64,000 nucleotides of DNA from Alterinioella nitratireducens (GCF_013155465.1 NZ_JABJVX010000002.1:361001-425000), one strand, 5' to 3'; counted from the stretch's first letter, positions 8,705 to 17,552 are shown. A program made the numbers and translations. The notes: generated by a model not told the origin, from the sequence alone.

Positions 8705-10387
8705 TCAATCCGCCGCCACCGGGTCCGGCACGAAATTCGCCTCGGTCCGGTCGGAGCGGCCAAGGCTCCAGCACAGAACGATCACCGGCAGAAGGCCGAC
8801 TGCGCCGATCACCAGCGACGGCACGGCGGCCTGCGCGAGGCGTTCATCGGCGGCCAGGCGATGCGCCTGCACCGCCAGCGTGTCGTAGTTGAAGGGCCGC
8901 ATGATCAGCGTCGCGGGCAGTTCCTTCATGACGTCGACGAAGACGATCAGCAGCGCCGTCAAGAGCGAGGGCCGCAGGATCGGCAGGTGCACGCCGCGCA
9001 GCATGGTCGAGGGCGAGCGGCCAAGCGTGCGCGCCACCGCGTCGATATTGGGGTTGATCGTGGACAGGCCCGCATCATAGGCCGACAGGGCGGCGGCCAT
9101 GAAGCGCACGGTATAGGCGGCGACCAGCAGCCAGATCGACCCGGTCAGCAAAAGGCCCGTCGAAATGTCGAAGGTCGCCCGCATCCAGGCATCCAGCGCG
9201 TTGTCGAAGGCGGCGAAAGGCACCATCAGCCCGACCGCGATGACACCGCCGGGCACCGCGTAGCCAAGCCCGCCAATGGCAATCGCGGTGCGGTTGGCGC
9301 GGGTCGGATGCAGCCGCGCGTTGAAGCCGAGCAGCACGGCGGCCGCGACCGTGACCAGTGCCGCGACCGAGGCCAGCGTGACGGAATTTTGTAGGAAGCC
9401 CAGGTAGCGCTCGGTCAGGATCAACTGGCCCGAGCCCCATCCCATCCAGAGCAGAAGCCCCGCAGGCAGCAGAAATCCGAGCAGGACGGGCGTGGCGCAG
9501 AAGGCCAGGGCCAGCGCGGCGCGGTATCCGGTCAGGCGGGGCGGCTCCATCCTCTCGAAGCGGCGACCGGCGCCGTGATGCCTCTGCCGGCTGCGTTGCG
9601 CGCGTTCCAGGGCTGCCAGCAGCAGGGCCACGCCGAGCAGGACCAGCGCCAGTTGCGCGGCGGCAGAGCGATCGGCGAAGGAGAACCAGCTTTGATAGAT
9701 GCCGGTCGCGAAGGTCTGGACGTTGAAATAGGAGACGGTGCCGAAATCGGCGATGGTCTCCATGATCGTCAGCAGCACACCGCCCGCGATGGCAGGCCGC
9801 GCCACCGGCAGGCTGATGCGGAAGAAGGCCGACCAGGGCCCGTGCCCAAGCGTGCGCGCGGCGATATAGGCGGTGGCGCTTTGTTGCAGGAACGCGGCGC
9901 GCGCCAGCAGGTAGACATACGGGTAGAGCACCAGCATCAGCATCAGGGCGGCGCCCGGCAAGCTCCTGATTTCAGGGAACCAATAGTCGCGCGGCCCCCA
10001 TCCGGTCAGGTCACGCAGGGTGGTCTGGACCCACCCCGGATGATCCAGGAAATCGGTATAGGCATAGGCCAGGACGTAGGCCGGGAAGGCCAGCGGCAAG
10101 GCCAGCGCGATCTCCAGCACCCGGCGGCCGGGAAAGCGCGTCATGGTGACCAGCCAGGCGGTGCCGGTGCCGATTATGGCGGTGCCGGTTGCCACGATCA
10201 GCACCATCAGTGCGGTGGCGCGGGCGTAGCGGGGCAGGACGGTCTCAGCCAGGCTGGTGACGGTCTCCAGCCCGCCGGTCAGCGCGGCCAGGGCGACGGC
10301 GACGATTGGCAGCAGGCACAGGCCCGCGGCCCCCCAGGCGAGGGCGGACATCCAGATACCTGAGCGGAAGCGTCGGTTTAGGCTCAT
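8705..10387 (-). CDS. Iron(III) ABC transporter permease, two fused membrane domains (FbpB-like)
   Basis: The 560-residue inner-membrane protein has about 12 membrane segments in two halves, each a binding-protein-dependent transport domain. The ATPase-contact loops are visible as TLGHGPWSAFFRISLP in the first half and TLGRSPSTMLRGVHLP in the second. Fused permeases of this type serve ferric iron or thiamine uptake. Pairing with the binding protein at 6300 is inferred from closeness and family. A TetR regulator gene lies 11 bp upstream on the same strand, implying co-transcription and possible local control. No FbpC-like ATPase gene is nearby. Confidence 0.9.
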   Translation of the reverse strand: MSLNRRFRSGIWMSALAWGAAGLCLLPIVAVALAALTGGLETVTSLAETVLPRYARATALMVLIVATGTAIIGTGTAWLVTMTRFPGRRVLEIALALPLAFPAYVLAYAYTDFLDHPGWVQTTLRDLTGWGPRDYWFPEIRSLPGAALMLMLVLYPYVYLLARAAFLQQSATAYIAARTLGHGPWSAFFRISLPVARPAIAGGVLLTIMETIADFGTVSYFNVQTFATGIYQSWFSFADRSAAAQLALVLLGVALLLAALERAQRSRQRHHGAGRRFERMEPPRLTGYRAALALAFCATPVLLGFLLPAGLLLWMGWGSGQLILTERYLGFLQNSVTLASVAALVTVAAAVLLGFNARLHPTRANRTAIAIGGLGYAVPGGVIAVGLMVPFAAFDNALDAWMRATFDISTGLLLTGSIWLLVAAYTVRFMAAALSAYDAGLSTINPNIDAVARTLGRSPSTMLRGVHLPILRPSLLTALLIVFVDVMKELPATLIMRPFNYDTLAVQAHRLAADERLAQAAVPSLVIGAVGLLPVIVLCWSLGRSDRTEANFVPDPVAAD

Positions 10388-10398
10388 GGGGCTAGGCT

Positions 10399-11049
10399 CT
10401 AGGCCAAATCGGCAGGGGCGTCCAGCGGGGCGTGGCGGGTGAGGAAGGCGGCGGTTTCGGCCTCGGTCGGGGCGTGGCCGGTGAAGACCTCGACATAGGG
10501 CGGCATCTGATCCAGGCGGGTTTGCAGGCTCTCGTCCAGCTGCATGGCGTAATAGCCCACCTGCGTGAAAATCATCGTGTGCGCGCGGGTGCGGGCCTGC
10601 GGTTTCGTATAGTCAAACCTTTGAAACATATCGGAAATCGCTGCGATGCGCGTGGCATCGGCGGCATCGACTTGGCCCCGGAGGGCCGCATCATTCTGGC
10701 CCCAGTTGCGGATCGCGAGGTCCAGCTTGGCGTCGAAAAGCCGCGCGTCGATCCAGCAATCGAAGAGGTTGTAGACACCGGCGCAGATGCTGGCGGCGGG
10801 GGCGTTGCATCGCGCCACGAGGTTGCCGGTGTTCTTCGCTTTCCAGCGGTCGACGATCCCCGCCAGGAGGGCGTCACGATCCGCGAAATGCCAGTAAAAG
10901 CTGGTGCGCGACAGGCCAAGCGCCTTGGCCAGCGGCATGATCTTTACCGCGTCCACCCCGCCCGACACCAGCGCCTGATGGGCCGCATCCAGCCACAGAT
11001 CGGGCGAGCCGCGCCAGCCCTGGGTCTTGTCGGGGTTCTGGTCAATCAT
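10399..11049 (-). CDS. TetR/AcrR family transcriptional regulator
   Basis: The 216-residue protein has an N-terminal helix-turn-helix (about residues 15-60) with the TetR signature LGLSRTSFYWHFADRDALL and a helical ligand-binding domain after it. I chose the ATG at 11049, which has GGTGGCAGGG directly upstream. An ATG at 11067 would add six residues. The gene is divergent from the ProC-like gene, and the space between contains two tandem palindromes (11091-11106, 11113-11128), the likely binding sites. It would therefore control itself, the iron permease downstream, and the reductase. Confidence 0.9.
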   Translation of the reverse strand: MIDQNPDKTQGWRGSPDLWLDAAHQALVSGGVDAVKIMPLAKALGLSRTSFYWHFADRDALLAGIVDRWKAKNTGNLVARCNAPAASICAGVYNLFDCWIDARLFDAKLDLAIRNWGQNDAALRGQVDAADATRIAAISDMFQRFDYTKPQARTRAHTMIFTQVGYYAMQLDESLQTRLDQMPPYVEVFTGHAPTEAETAAFLTRHAPLDAPADLA

Positions 11050-11090
11050 CGCCCTGCCACCTATCATCCAGGACCACTCATAGGAAATTC

Positions 11091-11128
11091 CTGACAGGAT
11101 TGTCCGGTTTTTCTGACAGGTTTGTCAG
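11091..11128. promoter_or_regulatory. Two tandem palindromes, likely TetR operators
   Basis: CTGACAGGATTGTCCG at 11091-11106 and CTGACAGGTTTGTCAG at 11113-11128 share CTGACAGG and end in TGTC. The second is a perfect 6-bp inverted repeat around GGTT. Their starts are 22 bp apart, about two helical turns. They lie in the 105-bp gap between the divergent tetR-like and proC-like starts, as expected for an autoregulated TetR operator region. Confidence 0.75.
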
Positions 11129-11154
11129 GAAATCGCAGCATCGGAAGGGACGAC

Positions 11155-11880
11155 ATGAAAATAGGCGTGATCGGCACAGGCACCATCGCCAGCGCGGTGG
11201 TCCGGGGCATCGCGGGGGACGGGCATGACATCGCCGTGTCCGAGCGCAGCGCGGCCCGTGCGGCTGACCTGGCGCGCGCGTTCGACAACGTCAGCGTGCA
11301 TGACAATGCGGGCGTCGTGGCTGCAAGCGACGTGATCTTCCTGGGGCTGATGGCCGAGGCGGCGGGCGAGATCCTCGCGGGCCTGTCCTTTCGCGCGGGT
11401 CAGCGGGTGATCTCGTTCATGGCGGGCGCCTCGCTGGAGGAGGTGGCGGCAATGGTCGCGCCCGCGCGGGCCGTCGCGGTGATGTTGCCGTTTCCGGGGA
11501 TTGCCGTGGGCGGCTCGCCGATCCTGGTGCAGGGCGCGGCGGATCTGGCGCGCGACTTGTTCGAGCCTGCGAACCGGGTCTACACGCTGGCCGATGATGC
11601 GGAGCTGTCCAATTACCTGGCGGCGCAGGCGGTGCTGTTGCCCACCGTCACGCTGGTGGCGGAGGCGGCGGGCTGGCTGGCGGCGCAGGGCAGCGATGCC
11701 GACCAGGGGGCCGCGTTCCTGAAACACCTTGTGGGATCCTCGCTGATGGCCTCGAATCTTGGCCCGCTGATGGCGGACCTGGGCACGCCTGGCGGATACA
11801 ATGCGCGGCTGCGCGATCATATGGAGGCGGCGGGGATGCAGGATGCCTTGCGCGAGGGGTTGCACAGGCTGGCGCGCTGA
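11155..11880 (+). CDS. Pyrroline-5-carboxylate reductase-like protein (ProC family)
   Basis: The 241-residue protein opens with the dinucleotide-binding motif KIGVIGTGTIASAVVRG and follows the ProC fold of an N-terminal Rossmann domain and a helical C-terminal dimer domain (LLPTVTLVAEAAGWLAAQ onward). ProC reduces pyrroline-5-carboxylate to proline with NAD(P)H. It is a little shorter than typical ProC (about 270) and sits beside a TetR gene instead of a proline pathway gene, so it may be a paralogue with another imine substrate. GGAAGGGA precedes the ATG at 11155, which I prefer to an upstream in-frame ATG at 11122 lying inside the operator. Confidence 0.82.
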   Translation: MKIGVIGTGTIASAVVRGIAGDGHDIAVSERSAARAADLARAFDNVSVHDNAGVVAASDVIFLGLMAEAAGEILAGLSFRAGQRVISFMAGASLEEVAAMVAPARAVAVMLPFPGIAVGGSPILVQGAADLARDLFEPANRVYTLADDAELSNYLAAQAVLLPTVTLVAEAAGWLAAQGSDADQGAAFLKHLVGSSLMASNLGPLMADLGTPGGYNARLRDHMEAAGMQDALREGLHRLAR

Positions 11881-11893
11881 GAGGTCAAGAATA

Positions 11894-11919
11894 CCCCCGC
11901 AAGCTGGGGCTTGCGGGGG
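11894..11919. terminator. Perfect 11-bp hairpin between convergent genes
   Basis: CCCCCGCAAGC (11894-11904) pairs perfectly with GCTTGCGGGGG (11909-11919) around a TGGG loop. It lies 14 bp past the ProC-like stop codon. There is no T tract, so it is either a weak terminator or an RNA 3'-end protecting hairpin. The PhoX gene ends at 11984 on the other strand. Confidence 0.6.
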
Positions 11920-11983
11920 CAGGAGTGTAATCAATCACGTGCTGAAATATGCGGCTGAAGCCCCATTTTGGGGGGGCGGGGCG

Positions 11984-13879
11984 TCAGCCTACCAATCCGC
12001 CATCGTCGCGCCAGACCGCCACGACCGAGGAGCGCGGCAACCGGCCTTCGCCATCGGGGAAGGGCGCATCGGGGTGCTGGATGCCGACGAACATGGTGCG
12101 CCGATCCGATGACCAGGTCAGGCCCGTCACCTCGGAGCCCTGCGGTCCGGTCAGGAAGCGCACGATCTCTCCGGTCTCGGGATCGCCTGCCAGCATCTGG
12201 TTGTTGCCCATGCCCTCAAAACCATCCTCGTTGCTGTCATCGCCATCGGTCTGGATCCAGAGGATCCCGGCGCTGTCGAACTGCATCCCGTCAGGCGAGT
12301 TGAAGAGGTTGCCCTGATGGATGTTGCCCGAGCCGGCATTGGCATCCGCATGCACGCCGGGATTGCCCGCCATGACGTAGAGATCCCACCGGAAGAGGTT
12401 GGCGGCGTGATCGTCGTTGGAGGGGAACCAGCGCACGATCTGGCCGTAACGGTTCTCGGCGCGCGGATTGGGGCTGCCGGACACAGGTTCCGCCAGGTCG
12501 CCGCCCGCATTGGTCCAGCCCGGCGCGCGGCGCGAGTTGTTGGTCAGGGCGCAATAGCCCTCGACCGCGATGGGGTTCACCGCGACCCATTCGGGGCGGT
12601 CCATCGTGGTGCCCCCGGCGGCAGAGGCGGCCTGCCGGGTAAACACGCAGATCTCGACCTCGGACATGCCCGTGGCCTCGGGCGTCAGCGCCACCCATTC
12701 GCCGGTGCCGTCCGTGTCGAAACGCGCGACATGCAGCGTGCCGTCATCAAGCAGGTGATCGGTCGGCCCGCCCGGCTGGTAATAGCCGTTGGAGACGTAT
12801 TTGTAGAGGTATTCGCCACGCTCGTCATCGCCCAGATAGACCACGACCCGGCCATCGCGGGCCACGGCGCAGGCGGCGTTCTCGTGCTTGAAGCGGCCAA
12901 GTGCCGTGCGCTTGACGGGCCTGCTGTCGGGGTTGGCCGGGTCGATCTCGACCACATAGCCGAAGCGGCGCGGCTCGTTCGGGGTCTGGCTGACATCGAA
13001 GCGGGCGTCATGCACCTCGTAGGCATAGCGCCCCTCGTGCCCGATACCGTAGCGGGCATAGTCGGCGGGCAGCTCGAAATCGGCGTCGGTAGAGCCGAAA
13101 TATCCGTTGAAGTTCTCTTCGCAGGTCAGGTAGGTGCCCCAGGGCGTCCGGCCCGAGCCGCAATTGTTGAGCGTGCCAAGGGCGGTCATCCCCTCGGGGT
13201 CGGCCTCGGTCTGCAACAGCGGATCACCCGCGGCGGGGCCCGCGATGCGCGTCTCGGTGTTGTGGTGGATGCGGCGGTTGAAGGGGCTGTCGACCACGAT
13301 CTGCCAGCCGTCCGCGCCCTGCGCGACCTCCATCACCGTGACGCCTTGCAGGTTCTGCAGCTTGCGCACGTCCTCGGCGCTGGCGACATCGCCGCCCGAG
13401 GCGGGCAGGTTGACGTCCTTGTTCACGTATTCATGGTTCACCGCGATGACCTGACGGCCGCCAATATTGAACAGCTCCATCCCGTCGGTGTTTTCGCCGA
13501 AGACCCGGTCCGAGCTGGCAAGATCGCCGCCGGTGGCCTGGTCCAGGTCGGGGGCCGCGTCCGAGAACAGCGGATCGCCCCACCGTGCCAGCACGGACCA
13601 GCGGTAGCCCTCGGGCACATGCACGGTGGCATCGGTCTGGATCGGGATCGGGGTGAAGGCGAAGCGGCCGGCGGCCTGCGCCTCGGCGGAGGTGGAGGAG
13701 AGCAGGCTGCCCACGCCCATCACGGCGGCGCCGGAGCCAAAGGCCAGGACCGAGCCGATGAAGCCCCGCCGCGACAGGGCGGTTTCGACCACGGCGTCGA
13801 ACTCGGGCGCTTCGGGGCGCGGGTTGTGGTGCTCGTCCCAGTCGTCCCAGGACAGGTGGCTCAGGTCGGTGTCTTTCAT
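11984..13879 (-). CDS. PhoX family phosphatase (DUF839), Tat-exported
   Basis: The 631-residue protein has a twin-arginine signal SRRGFIGSVLAFGSGAA about 45 residues in, so it is folded and cofactor-loaded before export. The body matches PhoX/DUF839 proteins, with conserved blocks around TYLTCEENFNGYFG and RFKHENAACAV. PhoX is a calcium- and iron-dependent alkaline phosphomonoesterase used in phosphate starvation. I chose the ATG at 13879 because it begins the usual KDTDLSHLSWDDWDEHHNPR leader, whereas a longer frame to 14074 adds unrelated residues. No Pho box was recognised upstream. Confidence 0.9.
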   Translation of the reverse strand: MKDTDLSHLSWDDWDEHHNPRPEAPEFDAVVETALSRRGFIGSVLAFGSGAAVMGVGSLLSSTSAEAQAAGRFAFTPIPIQTDATVHVPEGYRWSVLARWGDPLFSDAAPDLDQATGGDLASSDRVFGENTDGMELFNIGGRQVIAVNHEYVNKDVNLPASGGDVASAEDVRKLQNLQGVTVMEVAQGADGWQIVVDSPFNRRIHHNTETRIAGPAAGDPLLQTEADPEGMTALGTLNNCGSGRTPWGTYLTCEENFNGYFGSTDADFELPADYARYGIGHEGRYAYEVHDARFDVSQTPNEPRRFGYVVEIDPANPDSRPVKRTALGRFKHENAACAVARDGRVVVYLGDDERGEYLYKYVSNGYYQPGGPTDHLLDDGTLHVARFDTDGTGEWVALTPEATGMSEVEICVFTRQAASAAGGTTMDRPEWVAVNPIAVEGYCALTNNSRRAPGWTNAGGDLAEPVSGSPNPRAENRYGQIVRWFPSNDDHAANLFRWDLYVMAGNPGVHADANAGSGNIHQGNLFNSPDGMQFDSAGILWIQTDGDDSNEDGFEGMGNNQMLAGDPETGEIVRFLTGPQGSEVTGLTWSSDRRTMFVGIQHPDAPFPDGEGRLPRSSVVAVWRDDGGLVG

Positions 13880-14045
13880 CGGATCGTGCCTCGTGTTGCA
13901 GGGTGAGTGTCTGCGGGCGGGGTAGGCGATGCAGGCAAAACCCGCGTGACGATCCGGTGTCGGTTTGATGACAGTTGCCATCGGGGCTGTGGTATCGCCA
14001 GCCGTGCCCCGGCCCCGTCGGGCTGCATCGGGCATAGCACCGCGC

Positions 14046-14636
14046 TTAGGCCAGCAGCATCCAGATCGCGACACCGGCCAGGATCGCCCCGAAGGTGAGG
14101 TTGAGGATGCGCGCGCTGGCGGGGCCGCGGAAACGGCGGGCGAGGCGGTCGCCCACCACGGTCCAGGTCAGGAAGGCCAAGAGGTTGTTCAGCGTGAAGA
14201 CGGTCGTAATCAGCACGATCACGGGCAGAGGGTCGGCAGGGTCGAGGAACTGCGTGAACATCAGCGCGATGATGACATAGGCCTTGGGGTTGAGGATCAG
14301 CAGCACCGCGCCATCCGCGAAACTGGCCGGGCGCGGGGCAGGGGCAGAGGTCAGCGTGCCCGCGCGGATCAGCCCGAAGGCGAGCCACAGGACATAGAGC
14401 GCGCCCGCGATCTTGAGCACGGCAAAGAGGCGCGGGGCCATGTCGAGGGCGGCAACGAAGCCCAATCCGATCCCTGCCGTCACCACCCATGTGGCGATGT
14501 GATAGCCCACATTCGCAGGCAGCGTCGCGCGAAGCCCGAAGCGCGCGCCATTGGCGGCGAAGACCATGTTGCCGGGGCCGGGGCTGTAGGCCAGCGGGAA
14601 GAGGAAGACGATGAGGGCGAGGGCGATCTCTAGCAT
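14046..14636 (-). CDS. LysE family amino-acid exporter
   Basis: The 196-residue inner-membrane protein has about six hydrophobic segments. It carries the LysE/RhtB N-terminal signature, here FLFPLAYSPGPGNMVFAANG. The family exports amino acids such as lysine, homoserine, threonine or leucine, and the substrate is not predictable. It has normal length and stands alone: the PhoX start lies 167 bp downstream and the decayed ccdAB locus lies upstream on the other strand. Confidence 0.88.
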   Translation of the reverse strand: MLEIALALIVFLFPLAYSPGPGNMVFAANGARFGLRATLPANVGYHIATWVVTAGIGLGFVAALDMAPRLFAVLKIAGALYVLWLAFGLIRAGTLTSAPAPRPASFADGAVLLILNPKAYVIIALMFTQFLDPADPLPVIVLITTVFTLNNLLAFLTWTVVGDRLARRFRGPASARILNLTFGAILAGVAIWMLLA

Positions 14637-14733
14637 CGGGGCGGTCCCTGTTGTGGACGCTCAGGATGCGCGGGGCGGGAAGTGGTGGGCGACCCGGATG
14701 TTGCGCAAACGGAAGATGCCTACTTATTCAGGT

Positions 14734-14754
14734 AAGAATCTTGATAGATTTCTT
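14734..14754. promoter_or_regulatory. Imperfect palindrome upstream of the ccdA remnant
   Basis: AAGAATC-TTGATA-GATTTCTT forms an almost perfect inverted repeat in a short AT-rich stretch 24 bp before the ccdA ATG. CcdA-type antitoxins bind palindromes in their own promoters, so this could be a surviving operator. That is inference. Confidence 0.35.
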
Positions 14755-14777
14755 GGCAAGTCTCACGAGGTTGACGC

Positions 14778-14967
14778 ATGAAGAATTCGACGAGCATGAG
14801 CTTGGATGCTGCGGTTCTGGAGGAGGCCAAACGCCCTGGACTCAATATCAGCCAAGCCGCCGAAACGGGCGCGCATCTGGAAGGAAGAGAACGCCGGGGC
14901 AATCACGGACCTCAATGCGTTCATCGACGCTGAGGGCGTGCCTCTGGCTGAGTATCGGAAGTTCTGA
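14778..14967 (+). pseudogene. ccdA: CcdA-type antitoxin remnant, frameshifted by an internal deletion
   Basis: From the ATG at 14778 the frame reads MKNSTSMSLDAAVLEEAKRP and continues GLNISQAAETGA, a CcdA DNA-binding N-terminus. It then leaves register. The CcdA tail WKEENAGAITDLNAFID followed by AEGVPLAEYRKF and stop is intact in the +1 frame from 14878 to 14967. The two parts total about 63 codons against the usual 75-80, so a deletion of roughly 40 bases that was not a multiple of three broke the gene. The CcdB toxin remnant follows directly, as in functional operons. Confidence 0.82.
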
Positions 14968-14972
14968 TCCTG

Positions 14973-15224
14973 GCGGCGCAGTTCGACCTCGATCGAACCG
15001 ACAAGGCCGCGTTGGTCGTGGGTTCCGGTGCAATCGGTGGAACGGGTGCTGACGCAACTGAACCCGACGGTATTGATCGGTGATATGACCTATATGGTCA
15101 TGTCGCACTTTCCGGGCGACCCTGACTGTTGCCGGGTTGGGCGAGAGGATCGGATCCCTGTCAATGATGCGCGACGCATTGGTGCGGGCGGTGACTGCGT
15201 TGCTCACCGGCGTCCGATCACGTT
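14973..15224 (+). pseudogene. ccdB: CcdB-type toxin remnant, two frameshifts
   Basis: Pieces of a CcdB toxin are readable in three successive frames. QFDLDR (from 14979) matches the toxin N-terminus. QSVERVLTQLNPTVLIGDM with YMVM (from 15031) matches the middle, where CcdB reads LNP-x-x-x-IDG-x-x-Y-V-M. GLGERIGSLSMMRDALVRAV with TALLTGV (15134-15220) matches the C-terminus. CcdB poisons DNA gyrase, and this copy cannot encode a whole toxin. It lies directly after the ccdA remnant in operon order, so the whole locus is a dead chromosomal toxin-antitoxin module. Confidence 0.78.
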
Positions 15225-15273
15225 CCCACCCCCAACCCGAAAAGGCCGGGGGCGGCGCTTTCATCCCGATCCG

Positions 15274-15927
15274 TCAGCCGGGGATCTTGGCCATGCGCAG
15301 GTAGGGCAGCTTGGTGTCGATCGCGCCGTATTTGGCAATCGCGTCCTCGTCCGATACGGCGACGGGCACCACGACATCCTGGCCCACCTGCCAGTTGGCG
15401 GGGGTGGCGACGTTTTCCTTCGCGGCGATCTGCAAACCGTCCAGCGCGCGCAGCACCTCGGCGAAGTTGCGGCCCACATTCATTGGATAGGTCATGGAGA
15501 GCTTCAGCTTCTTGTCCGGCCCGACGATATAGACGACACGCACGGTGGCGGTGTCATTGGGGGTGCGGCCATCGGGCAGGTAGGCGTCGGCGGGCAGCAT
15601 GTCGAAGGCCTTGGAGACCTCCAGGTCCTTATCCGCGATGATCGGAAAACCGGCCTTGGCGCCGCCGACCTTCTCGATGTCGGTCTTCCATTTCTTGTGG
15701 TCCTCGACCCCGTCCACCGAGATGCCGATCACCTTGGTGCCGCGTTTCTGCCATTCGGCGTCAAGTTGCGCGACGGCGCCGAATTCGGTGGTGCAGACGG
15801 GGGTGAAATCCTTCGGGTGCGAGAACAGGATCGCCCAGTTGTCGCCGACGAATTCATGCAGGGAAAAGCTGCCCTGGTCGGTTTCGACATTCAGGTCGGG
15901 GATGGTGTCGTTGATGCGCAGGCCCAT
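15274..15927 (-). CDS. 1-Cys peroxiredoxin (Prx6 type)
   Basis: The 217-residue protein has the thioredoxin-fold AhpC/TSA domain with the peroxidatic cysteine at residue 45 in the motif DFTPVCTTE, and a C-terminal 1-Cys Prx domain. No other cysteine is present, which identifies the 1-Cys mechanism: the sulfenic acid is reduced by an outside thiol. It detoxifies peroxides in the cytosol. The gene stands alone and is divergent from the aldehyde dehydrogenase gene, with a 154-bp shared upstream region in which no OxyR site was recognised. Confidence 0.95.
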   Translation of the reverse strand: MGLRINDTIPDLNVETDQGSFSLHEFVGDNWAILFSHPKDFTPVCTTEFGAVAQLDAEWQKRGTKVIGISVDGVEDHKKWKTDIEKVGGAKAGFPIIADKDLEVSKAFDMLPADAYLPDGRTPNDTATVRVVYIVGPDKKLKLSMTYPMNVGRNFAEVLRALDGLQIAAKENVATPANWQVGQDVVVPVAVSDEDAIAKYGAIDTKLPYLRMAKIPG

Positions 15928-16081
15928 GACGGTCTCCTCTTACGGTTGCGGTTCCTTGCCGCCAAGATGTGCCTTCCCCCGTGCAGGGGCAAGGGGGTGC
16001 GCGGAAGTGTTCAGGGGCGGGCTTGCGGAGGCCCGCGCCGGGTGACAGGTTGCGCGCAACCGAATGCCTGGGAGAAAGCCA

Positions 16082-17527
16082 ATGCCTGATAGCAGAAATT
16101 TCTACATCAACGGCCAGTGGGTCGCGCCCGCGACAGCCAATGATCTCGACGTGATCAACCCCTCGACCGAGGAGGTCTGCGCGACGATTTCCCTGGGCGG
16201 CCAGGCCGATGTCGATGCCGCCGTCGCCGCCGCGCGCGCCGCGTTCGAGACCTGGTCGAAAAGCAGCAAGGCAGAGCGTCTGGCGCTGCTGCACCGCGTG
16301 CTGGAGGTCTACAAGGCGCGCGCCGGGGATATGGCAGAAGCGATCTCGACCGAGATGGGCGCGCCGATCGACCTGGCCAAGACTTCGCAAGTCGGTGCGG
16401 GGGCGTTCCATATCCAGAACTTCATCCGCGCGCTTGAAGGCTTCGAATTCGAGCAACCCTTGGGCGATCACGCGCCGAATGATCGCATCATCCATGAGGG
16501 TGTCGGCGTCGTCGGCATGATCACGCCGTGGAACTGGCCGATGAACCAGGTCACGCTGAAGGTGATCCCGGCGATTGCGGCGGGGTGCTCGATGGTGCTG
16601 AAACCCTCCGAGATCGCGCCGCTCTCGGGGCTTCTCTTTGCCGAGATCATGGATGAGGCCGGGGTGCCCGCGGGCGTCTTCAACCTGGTCAATGGCGACG
16701 GCGCGGGGGTCGGCACGATACTGACCAGCCATCCGGGCGTCGATGCGATCAGCTTTACCGGGTCGACGCGCGCCGGGATCGCGATCTCGAAATCCGCCGC
16801 CGACACGCTGAAACCCGTCCATCTGGAGCTTGGCGGAAAGGGCGCGAACGTGATCTTCGCCGATGCCGATGAAAAGGCGGTCAAGCGCGGCGCGCAGCAT
16901 TGTTTCAACAACACGGGCCAAAGCTGCAACGCACCGACGCGGATGCTGGTGGAACGGTCGATCTATGACAGCGCGGTGGAGATAGCCGCCGCGACCGCCG
17001 AGAGCACCGCCACCGGCATGTCGGCGGAACCGGGGCGGCATATCGGCCCGCTGGTCAGCCAGGCGCAATGGGACAAGGTGCAGGGGCTGATCGAAAAGGG
17101 CATGGCGGAAGGCGCGCGTCTGGTCGCGGGCGGTCCGGGTCGGCCCGAGGGGGTCAATCGCGGCTACTTCGTCCGGCCCACGGTCTTTGCCGATGTGAGC
17201 AACGACATGACCATCGCGCGCGAGGAGATCTTTGGCCCGGTGCTGTCGATCATCCCCTTCGAGGATGAGGAAGACGCCGTGCGCATCGCCAATGACACCG
17301 AATATGGCCTGACCAATTACGTGCAATCGCAGGACGGCGCGAAACGCAACCGGATGGCGCGGCGGCTGCGCTCGGGCATGGTCGAGATGAACGGCCAGTC
17401 ACGCGGCGCGGGGGCGCCCTTTGGCGGCATGAAGAAATCCGGCAACGGGCGCGAAGGCGGCGTCTGGGGCTTGATGGATTTCCTGGAGGTCAAGGCGGTC
17501 TCGGGCTGGTCGCCAGAGGACGCGTGA
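16082..17527 (+). CDS. NAD(P)-dependent aldehyde dehydrogenase
   Basis: The 481-residue protein is a full-length ALDH. Landmarks are the cofactor-binding GMITPWNWPMNQ and FTGSTRAG, the general-base glutamate in LELGGKGANVIF, and the nucleophile cysteine in FNNTGQSCNAPTRM. It oxidises an aldehyde to an acid, and the substrate is not evident. The ATG at 16082 has GGGAGA 10 bases before it. A frame start at 16064 would add six residues. An intrinsic terminator follows at 17553, so it is a single-gene unit. Confidence 0.95.
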   Translation: MPDSRNFYINGQWVAPATANDLDVINPSTEEVCATISLGGQADVDAAVAAARAAFETWSKSSKAERLALLHRVLEVYKARAGDMAEAISTEMGAPIDLAKTSQVGAGAFHIQNFIRALEGFEFEQPLGDHAPNDRIIHEGVGVVGMITPWNWPMNQVTLKVIPAIAAGCSMVLKPSEIAPLSGLLFAEIMDEAGVPAGVFNLVNGDGAGVGTILTSHPGVDAISFTGSTRAGIAISKSAADTLKPVHLELGGKGANVIFADADEKAVKRGAQHCFNNTGQSCNAPTRMLVERSIYDSAVEIAAATAESTATGMSAEPGRHIGPLVSQAQWDKVQGLIEKGMAEGARLVAGGPGRPEGVNRGYFVRPTVFADVSNDMTIAREEIFGPVLSIIPFEDEEDAVRIANDTEYGLTNYVQSQDGAKRNRMARRLRSGMVEMNGQSRGAGAPFGGMKKSGNGREGGVWGLMDFLEVKAVSGWSPEDA

Positions 17528-17552
17528 GACGCTGACATTTGCAAAACGGGGG

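Noticed and set aside
15028..16089. A plus-strand 353-residue frame starting in the ccdB remnant
   Set aside because: After the first 25 residues it is only antisense to the peroxiredoxin gene. The initial part is explained as decayed CcdB.
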